DNA from: Gp6-AA40 sp050742535
GTDB lineage: Bacteria; Acidobacteriota; Vicinamibacteria; Vicinamibacterales; UBA2999
Assembly: GCA_050742535.1 (NCBI GenBank)
Contig: JBOGIQ010000127.1
Coordinates: forward strand, 1-14,791
DNA: 14,791 bases
Reading direction: 5' to 3'
Under the pieces are notes generated by a model. The model was not told where the DNA came from. It was given only the letters and a program-made list of their open reading frames with translations, and did not search any database. Both the position numbers and the translations under genes were made by a program. Shown here one piece after another: positions 8,621 to 14,791 of the stretch (its first letter is position 1; the number at the start of each line of letters is the position of its first letter).

Positions 8621-10038
8621 TTGCGAACCTCACAATCCAGTTCGCCCGTGTGCAGGGTCACCCGTACGTGATCGCCGGCGCTGACGGTGGCGGCATCCCG
8701 AATGACGTGCGTCCGGTCCGCATCCCAGCAGACGGCATAACCGCGTCCCAGCACCGCCAGCGGGCTGAGGCTGTCGAGGCGCGCGACCGCGGTTCGCAGA
8801 CGGGCGTCGTGCCGATGATGCGCCCGGGTGAACGCGCCGGCCAGCTGTCCGTCAGCGGTTGCCAGACGCGTGCGAATCGCGCCGAGCCGTCGTCGCAGGT
8901 CGAACGTCTCGAGCTTCAACCGCAGCGCGTGGTAGGCGCGCTCGCGGCGGGCGAGATGGGTGCGAATGGCGCGGCGCAGCTCGTGCGTCAGTTCGGCCGC
9001 GTGCCGGCTGCGCATCGCGACCCGCCCATGCGCACCCGCGTATCCGGACCGTGCTTCCAGCATGCGCAGCCGCGCTTCCAGCCGGTGCAGCCGCGCGCTC
9101 ATCGTCGTCTCGAGCTGGTGAGTCAAGCGGTCGATGCGCGCGCAGAAGTCGTCCTTTCGCGAGACCACCATTTCCGCGGCAGCGGACGGGGTCGGGGCGC
9201 GAAGGTCGGCGACGAAATCCGCGATGGTGACGTCCGTTTCGTGGCCGACGGCCGAAATGGTTGGCACCGGACAGCCGGCGATTGCCCGCGCGACGACCTC
9301 TTCGTTGAACGCCCAGAGGTCCTCGATCGAGCCGCCGCCGCGGCCGATGATGACCACGTCCACGTCGCGCACGCGGCCGATGGCGCGAATCGCGCGCATG
9401 ATGTCCATCGCCGCGCCTTCACCCTGCACGCGCGTCGGCCTGATCACGAGATGCGCGTTCGCGTAGCGCCGGCGCAGCACCTTGATGATGTCGCGGACAG
9501 CGGCGCCGTCGAGCGACGTGACGATCCCAATCTTCCGCGGCAGAGCCGGCAGCGGGCGCTTGCGCTGCGGGTCGAACAGCCCCGCGGCCGACAGCCGTTC
9601 TTTCAGTTGTTCGAACGCGAGCTGCCTGGCACCGAGCCCTTCCGGCTCCATGTGCTCGCACGACAGCTGATACTCGCCCTTCGGCCCGTAGACGCTCACA
9701 CGTCCGCGTGCGACAACACGCAGACCGTCCTGCGGCTTGAAGCGCAGGAGCCGCAGCGACGATCCGAACATCACGCCTTTGATCTGGGCGCCGCGGTCCT
9801 TGAGCGTGAAGTACATGTGTCCCGACGTCCACACCTTGCAGTTCGACAGCTCGCCTTCGACCCACACCTCGAAGAACTGCTCTTCGAGCGTCGTTCGGAT
9901 TCTGGCAGTGAGCTGCGAAACCGTCAGGACGCGCCGCGGTTCAGGCTCCGGCGGTGCAATGGGCGCCGACTCATCCTTGCCCGCCGTAGCTTCAGCGGAG
10001 GCGGGTTCTTCAAACGGGAGGTCGAAGAACGAGCTCAC
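8617..10038 (-). CDS. xseA: Exodeoxyribonuclease VII large subunit
   Basis: The catalytic subunit of exonuclease VII. It has 473 residues. An N-terminal OB-fold (about 36-135: LTVSQLTARIRTTLEEQFFEVWVEGELSN start) is followed by the catalytic domain: KIGIVTSLDGAAVRDI (169-184), GRGGGSIEDLWAFNEE (232-247), SAVGHETD (262-269) and DLRAPTPSAAAE (278-289). A long arginine-rich coiled-coil region (about 295-420) then carries the XseB-binding arms. The start is GTG, in a GTGA overlap with the ymdB stop. Residues 12-34 before the OB-fold (ASAEATAGKDESAPIAPPEP) are an unconserved insert, part of it encoded by a palindromic repeat at 9980-10005. Confidence 0.97.
   Translation of the reverse strand: MSSFFDLPFEEPASAEATAGKDESAPIAPPEPEPRRVLTVSQLTARIRTTLEEQFFEVWVEGELSNCKVWTSGHMYFTLKDRGAQIKGVMFGSSLRLLRFKPQDGLRVVARGRVSVYGPKGEYQLSCEHMEPEGLGARQLAFEQLKERLSAAGLFDPQRKRPLPALPRKIGIVTSLDGAAVRDIIKVLRRRYANAHLVIRPTRVQGEGAAMDIMRAIRAIGRVRDVDVVIIGRGGGSIEDLWAFNEEVVARAIAGCPVPTISAVGHETDVTIADFVADLRAPTPSAAAEMVVSRKDDFCARIDRLTHQLETTMSARLHRLEARLRMLEARSGYAGAHGRVAMRSRHAAELTHELRRAIRTHLARRERAYHALRLKLETFDLRRRLGAIRTRLATADGQLAGAFTRAHHRHDARLRTAVARLDSLSPLAVLGRGYAVCWDADRTHVIRDAATVSAGDHVRVTLHTGELDCEVRK
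9980..10005. repeat. Imperfect palindrome inside the xseA N-terminal extension
   Basis: CCCGCC (9980-9985) and GGCGGG (10000-10005) are perfect 6-base inverted arms around the core GTAGCTTCAGCGGA. On the coding strand it reads as part of PASAEATAGK in the non-conserved segment of XseA. I recall the same peptide in unrelated acidobacterial proteins, which would make it a dispersed element; only this one copy is visible here, so that rests on memory. Confidence 0.5.
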
Positions 10039-10898
10039 CCTTCGACTCGCCCTGCGGGCTCGCTCAGGGCAGGCGTCCGAGTGCGGGCCGCGCCGCCGGC
10101 CTGGAGATTAATGAGCTCCTGCTCCGGATAGCTGATGCGGCGCACCGCGAGCGCCCGCCCGGTCTTGTCGTCCGCGTCGACGATCACGCCGTTCAGCCGC
10201 GGGTTTCCGGTCGCGGGCTCGAATCGCGACGGCATGCCGTTCAGAAAGCGCGCCAGTGACGGCTCGCGCTCCATGCCGATGATTGAATCGTGCGGGCCGG
10301 TCATTCCCGCGTCGGTCAGGTACGCCGTTCCATTTGGCAGGATTCGTTCATCCGCCGTCTGCACGTGCGTGTGCGTGCCGACCACGAGCGTGACCTTGCC
10401 ATCGAGGTGCCATCCCATGGCGATCTTTTCGCTCGTCGCCTCGGCGTGAAAGTCGACGACGATGATCTTCGTCCGGCTCCTCATCGCCTCGATCTCGCGC
10501 AGGACGACCTGGAACGGGTCGTCGATGTTCAACATGAACACGCGCCCCATCACGTTGATCACGCCGACCGCCCGGCCATCGCCGCTCTGCGCGACGTACG
10601 ACCCGCGCCCGGGCACGCCGGCGGGGTAGTTGGCCGGACGCAACAGGCGCGGCTCGCCCGGGATGTACTCGAGCACTTCCTTCTTGTCCCAGATGTGGTT
10701 GCCCGACGTCATGACGTCGACGCCCCACTCGACGATGGTGTCGCCGATGTCCTTGGTGATGCCGAATCCTGCGGCGGCGTTCTCGACGTTCGCGATCACG
10801 AACTCGACGCCGTAGTGATCGACCAGGCGGCGCAGGCCCTTGCGCAGCAGCTCCCGTCCCGGCTTGCCGACGATGTCGCCGATGAAGAGGATTCTCAT
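10035..10898 (-). CDS. ymdB: YmdB-family metallophosphoesterase (TIGR00282)
   Basis: A 287-residue calcineurin-like phosphoesterase of the YmdB/DR1281 type. Characterised relatives hydrolyse cyclic nucleotides (2',3'-cAMP in Bacillus) and affect RNA turnover, motility and biofilm. Metal-site motifs: FIGDIVGKPG (5-14, D8), NVEN (37-40, E40), SGNHIWDKKE (65-74, N67/H68), VDFHAEATSEK (148-158, H151) and GTHTHVQTAD (174-183, H176/H178). The core is the usual length of about 265. The last 18 residues (ARTRTPALSEPAGRVEG region) are non-family sequence encoded by a palindromic element. The ATG start overlaps the hsp20 stop (ATGA), and its stop overlaps the xseA start (GTGA). Confidence 0.95.
   Translation of the reverse strand: MRILFIGDIVGKPGRELLRKGLRRLVDHYGVEFVIANVENAAAGFGITKDIGDTIVEWGVDVMTSGNHIWDKKEVLEYIPGEPRLLRPANYPAGVPGRGSYVAQSGDGRAVGVINVMGRVFMLNIDDPFQVVLREIEAMRSRTKIIVVDFHAEATSEKIAMGWHLDGKVTLVVGTHTHVQTADERILPNGTAYLTDAGMTGPHDSIIGMEREPSLARFLNGMPSRFEPATGNPRLNGVIVDADDKTGRALAVRRISYPEQELINLQAGGAARTRTPALSEPAGRVEG
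10038..10075. repeat. Palindromic element encoding the YmdB C-terminal tail
   Basis: GCCCTG (10049-10054) and CAGGGC (10065-10070) are perfect inverted 6-mers around CGGGCTCGCT, preceded by CCCTTCGACTC. Read on the minus strand it gives PALSEPAGRVEG, the end of YmdB, immediately before the xseA start. I recognise this peptide from the ends of unrelated proteins in soil-bacterial genomes, which suggests a dispersed element; this is from memory and not shown by the window itself. Confidence 0.55.
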
Positions 10899-11365
10899 GT
10901 CTGGACGACGGGGATGGGATGCGACTGGTCGCGGCGCTCCACGAGCTTTGGCAACACGACCGTCAGCTCGCCATCCTCAACCGACGCACGCGCGCGGGGG
11001 ACGTCGAACGCGCCGTTGAGGCGTACGGCGCGGGCGAAGCGGCCGAACTCGCGTTCGACCAGATGAAAGGTCTGCTCCTCGCTCGCGCGCGGCGGTGCCT
11101 TCTCTCCGACGACGAGCAGCACCCCGGCGCGGAAAAGGACGCGCAGCGCAGTGGCGGGAATGCCGCTGACGTCGACCACGACTTCAACCGCTTCATCCGT
11201 CTCGAGCACGTCGAGCGTCGGATGGCACTCTCCTGAATAGGCACGCTGTTCGTGCGGCAACCGGGCTGCCAGATCCTCGAACAATTCCCGCACATCGTCA
11301 GTCAGCTCGCGGGCTTCACTCGACGGCAGAAAGGAGAATTGGGCCACTGCGCCTAATGTTCGCAC
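10895..11365 (-). CDS. Small heat-shock protein, Hsp20/alpha-crystallin family
   Basis: A 156-residue ATP-independent holdase chaperone of the cytoplasm. An N-terminal arm (1-45) is followed by the alpha-crystallin domain (about 47-142), with PTLDVLETDEAVEVVVDVSG (49-68), FHLVEREFGRFARAVRL (100-116) and ASVEDGELTVVLPK (127-140). The C-terminal I-x-V anchor is I151-P-V153. All match the family. The start is GTG at 11365, overlapping the end of the IF-2B-family gene by 13 bases. A GTG at 11347 (MAQFSFLPSSEAR) would instead leave a 5-base gap and is a reasonable alternative. Its stop overlaps ymdB (ATGA). No heat-shock promoter or CIRCE element is visible directly upstream, so it probably depends on the operon promoter. 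Confidence 0.93.
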   Translation of the reverse strand: MRTLGAVAQFSFLPSSEARELTDDVRELFEDLAARLPHEQRAYSGECHPTLDVLETDEAVEVVVDVSGIPATALRVLFRAGVLLVVGEKAPPRASEEQTFHLVEREFGRFARAVRLNGAFDVPRARASVEDGELTVVLPKLVERRDQSHPIPVVQT

Positions 11366-12189
11366 ACATCCGGAACCATGCCGGTTCCCAGGACGCCGAT
11401 ATCACTGACGACGGCGGTGACGAGATCGAGCGGGGTCGACTCGAAGTACGGATTCCGCACGTCAACGCCGCTCGGCGGATCCGCCCAGACCTCACCCGGA
11501 TTGCCGTTGCGGATGACAAGGCGCGCGGCAAGTTCCTGGCGGACGAACTTGTCGCGCGTGGCGGCAACGTAGACGGGAACGCCCTGCTGAGCCGCTGCTG
11601 CGGCCAGCATCCGGGTGCCGGACTTGTTGAGAAACCAGGACGGCGCGATGGCGTCCGCTCCGACGATGACCGCATCCGCACCGGTCAGCGCATGGCCAAT
11701 GGCCGCATCGCCGAAGTACGTCACAGCGAGAGCCGTCGCTGCCAGGTGGGCGGCGAGACGTCGTCCTTCGAGCGCCGGATGACTCTCGCTGCACGAAACA
11801 TACAGCGGACGGACACTGCGGATGGCTTCGAGGACGACCACAACCGAGCTGCTGAACGAGATCGTCACGACGTGCAACGGGCGCTTGGGATCGTCGTCCG
11901 CGAAATGCGCGGCAGCATAGCGGGCGAGGGTGGCTGGCGCACGCCGAACCCGCTCGGCGAACTGATTGAGGCGCTCGGGATCGCCAGCCGTCGCGGCCGC
12001 CGCGGCGTTCCACAACGGCGCCATCGTCGGCTGTGCCTCGCAGACCGCCCGCGCGATCTCGCGCATGTCAGCGCGTGCTGCGCGCGCCGTGAAAAGAATG
12101 TCGAGCGCTTCGGCCAGCAGTTCGGCGGCTCCTGCCGACCTGTTGGCGGCGAGCGCGGCTAGTCGTTCATGAACGGACACGAGCGCCAT
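11353..12189 (-). CDS. IF-2B family protein (eIF2B / MtnA / ribose-1,5-bisphosphate isomerase fold)
   Basis: A 278-residue member of the IF-2B superfamily, which includes methylthioribose-1-phosphate isomerase, ribose-1,5-bisphosphate isomerase and eIF2B regulatory subunits. Numbering from the ATG at 12189: an N-terminal helical domain (to about 100), then VTISFSSSVVVVLEAI (108-123), VSCSESHPALEGRRLA (131-146), VIVGADAIAPSWFLNKSGTR (174-193, Asp179 and N188-K189) and ESTPLDLVTAVVSDIGVLGT (250-269). The family's GAD...NK-x-GT signature is clear. However, the position where the isomerases carry a catalytic Cys (TxCxS) reads TISFSSS, so isomerase activity is doubtful. The reading frame stays open up to 12306, but the first ~39 residues are not family-like. 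The 12189 start overlaps the upstream gene by 31 bases. Confidence 0.82.
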   Translation of the reverse strand: MALVSVHERLAALAANRSAGAAELLAEALDILFTARAARADMREIARAVCEAQPTMAPLWNAAAAATAGDPERLNQFAERVRRAPATLARYAAAHFADDDPKRPLHVVTISFSSSVVVVLEAIRSVRPLYVSCSESHPALEGRRLAAHLAATALAVTYFGDAAIGHALTGADAVIVGADAIAPSWFLNKSGTRMLAAAAAQQGVPVYVAATRDKFVRQELAARLVIRNGNPGEVWADPPSGVDVRNPYFESTPLDLVTAVVSDIGVLGTGMVPDVCEH

Positions 12190-12755
12190 TCGTTCGACCG
12201 GGGATTCATGTACTGGCAGAAGACCCGTTCGCGGGTGAACACACGGTCGCGATATGTGATGCGCGCTGCGACCAGCAGTGTCAACTGACCACGGCTGTAT
12301 TCCCACACCCGCTCTGAAAATGGCAGCGGGGCTTCGACGACGACGGTCTGGCCCGGGGCAACGCCGATCGTTCCGGTTGCAGGAACCGGCTTCGCCTGCT
12401 CGAGGCGATTCTCGAGATCCGCGTCGACGTTGCCCCGAACCAGGTCCGCCGCGTTGATAAACAGCGGAGCGAGATGCGCGATCGGGACGACGACGATGCC
12501 GGCAGGACTCTCTCCGGAGTTTCTGACGACGAGCTCAACGAGGCCTGGCTGCGCGCTCGACGGCAGCCGCCGCAGCTGAGCGACCTCAACTCGGACGGTC
12601 GGTTGCGGAGCCATGTAGGCCCAGAGCATCAGTCCGAGTCCGAGCAAGGTCGCGCTCACCAGACGCTTCAGCGGCCGCTTCCAGTCCAACCTGCTGATCA
12701 CCCAAGTCAGGAGGGCCCAGATCCCAAGCCCTATCCCGCCGTATAGCCAGGCCAT
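12159..12755 (-). CDS. Hypothetical membrane-anchored protein with two N-terminal helices
   Basis: A 198-residue protein I do not recognise. Two hydrophobic helices lie at about 2-20 (AWLYGGIGLGIWALLTWVI) and 33-49 (LVSATLLGLGLMLWAYM), separated by a basic loop (RLDWKRPLKR). This predicts a hairpin with the loop in the cytoplasm and residues 50-198 outside. The soluble part alternates beta-like stretches (VELVVRNSGESPAGIVVVPI; TGTIGVAPGQTVVVEAPLPF) and resembles an Ig-like or CARDB-like fold, though that is only an impression. Two Cys near the end (CQYMNPRSNEWRSC) could form a disulphide. It is the first gene of the long minus-strand series and diverges from dnaK; its end overlaps the IF-2B-family gene. 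Coding is supported by its tight place in the series. Confidence 0.75.
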   Translation of the reverse strand: MAWLYGGIGLGIWALLTWVISRLDWKRPLKRLVSATLLGLGLMLWAYMAPQPTVRVEVAQLRRLPSSAQPGLVELVVRNSGESPAGIVVVPIAHLAPLFINAADLVRGNVDADLENRLEQAKPVPATGTIGVAPGQTVVVEAPLPFSERVWEYSRGQLTLLVAARITYRDRVFTRERVFCQYMNPRSNEWRSCPFMND

Positions 12756-12811
12756 TGTGCGAAGGCTACGCCGTCAACCCAACCATACCTCAAGGTCAGG
12801 CATGGCCGCGA

Positions 12812-12864
12812 AATATATGAGTGTGTATAACTAAGATTAGATGCTTGACATGAACTCATATATT
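12812..12864. promoter_or_regulatory. 11-bp perfect inverted repeat, candidate operator for dnaK
   Basis: AATATATGAGT (12812-12822) and its exact reverse complement ACTCATATATT (12854-12864) are centred 42 bp apart, about four helical turns. The right arm lies inside the spacer between the -35 and -10 of the dnaK promoter. The left arm also starts GAGT-N7-ACT (12819-12832), which partly resembles the HspR HAIR element (CTTGAGT-N7-ACTCAAG). The A/T-rich stretch stands out in GC-rich DNA. Confidence 0.6.
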
Positions 12865-12872
12865 GCTATGAT
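12845..12872 (+). promoter_or_regulatory. Sigma-70-type promoter of dnaK
   Basis: A perfect TTGACA -35 (12845-12850), a 16-base spacer, and TATGAT as -10 (12867-12872, 5 of 6 to consensus), with an extended -10 TGC directly before it. The predicted start is near 12879, giving a leader of only about a dozen bases before the ATG at 12891. No other hexamer pair in the 129-base gap is comparable. Confidence 0.8.
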
Positions 12873-12880
12873 TTCTTCAC

Positions 12881-12884
12881 GGAG
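12881..12884 (+). promoter_or_regulatory. Shine-Dalgarno GGAG deciding the dnaK start
   Basis: GGAG ends six bases before the ATG at 12891 but directly touches the in-frame ATG at 12885, which is too close for initiation. It therefore supports the inner ATG (MSKVIGIDLG) rather than MGMSKV. Confidence 0.8.
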
Positions 12885-12890
12885 ATGGGA

Positions 12891-14762
<1,872 letters not shown>

Positions 14763-14791
14763 CGAGTTCCACGTGATCGGGGGGGGGACCC

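Noticed and set aside
8608..10131. Long + strand open frame opposite xseA (and a similar one at 7370-8671 opposite ispA/xseB)
   Set aside because: It mirrors the codon positions of well-recognised genes and shows no domain, start context or ribosome site.
12756..12830. Minus-strand promoter for the membrane-protein operon (TTATAC with a TTCATG -35)
   Set aside because: The -35 matches only 3 of 6 and the -10 is poor; not strong enough to list as a feature.
12800..12890. CIRCE (HrcA) element upstream of dnaK
   Set aside because: No TTAGCACTC-N9-GAGTGCTAA match; the inverted repeat there has different arms and much wider spacing.
14779..14787. Run of nine G at the window's right end
   Set aside because: It lies 17 bases past the dnaK stop at the sequence edge; it may be a sequencing or assembly edge effect and there is too little context to interpret.

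Overview
The window is high-GC bacterial chromosome, densely packed with housekeeping genes and with almost no spacer DNA. No gap without a gene exceeds about 135 bases. I see no tRNA, rRNA, CRISPR array, insertion sequence or phage gene. Gene content, a large secreted HExxHxxGxxHN metalloprotease, and short palindromes that translate as peptides such as GPPEGGHY or VRLKPDTT all recall Acidobacteriota, probably class Vicinamibacteria. That placement is an inference from familiarity, not from a search.

Layout. On the + strand at the left edge are the tail of ruvX (YqgF nuclease fold) and mltG (septal/lateral glycan terminase), joined by an ATGA overlap. They converge on a long minus-strand series that, read in its own direction from 12755 to 1188, runs: small membrane protein, IF-2B/MtnA-family protein, Hsp20, YmdB-type phosphodiesterase, xseA, xseB, ispA-type prenyl synthase, tlyA, nadK, secreted lactonase-like MBL hydrolase, murI, and the exported zinc metalloprotease. 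Several junctions are 4-base ATGA or GTGA overlaps, which suggests translational coupling. The xse-ispA-tlyA-nadK block is a familiar gene order, but the dxs and recN genes often found with it are absent here. On the + strand at the right edge, dnaK diverges from this series under a near-consensus sigma-70 promoter carrying an 11-bp perfect inverted repeat. One chaperone gene (dnaK) and an Hsp20 therefore lie close together but in opposite transcription units.

The most unusual feature is the set of small repeats at gene edges and inside coding ends: (a) a GTCCGCC-TTCA-GGCGGAC palindrome family, present as a 30-bp-period, frame-preserving triplication inside murI and as a head-to-head pair between tlyA and ispA, with a compensatory stem base-pair change; (b) three unrelated heptanucleotide arrays, each of about four copies (upstream of the metalloprotease, as a large inverted repeat at xseB/ispA, and in the dnaK tail); (c) two more palindromic insert-like segments in the xseA N-terminus and the ymdB C-terminus. 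These elements appear to supply coding sequence, stops, leaders and possibly start codons to their neighbours. I do not see a clear new enzymatic or defence system; the repeats and the dnaK control region are the best leads.
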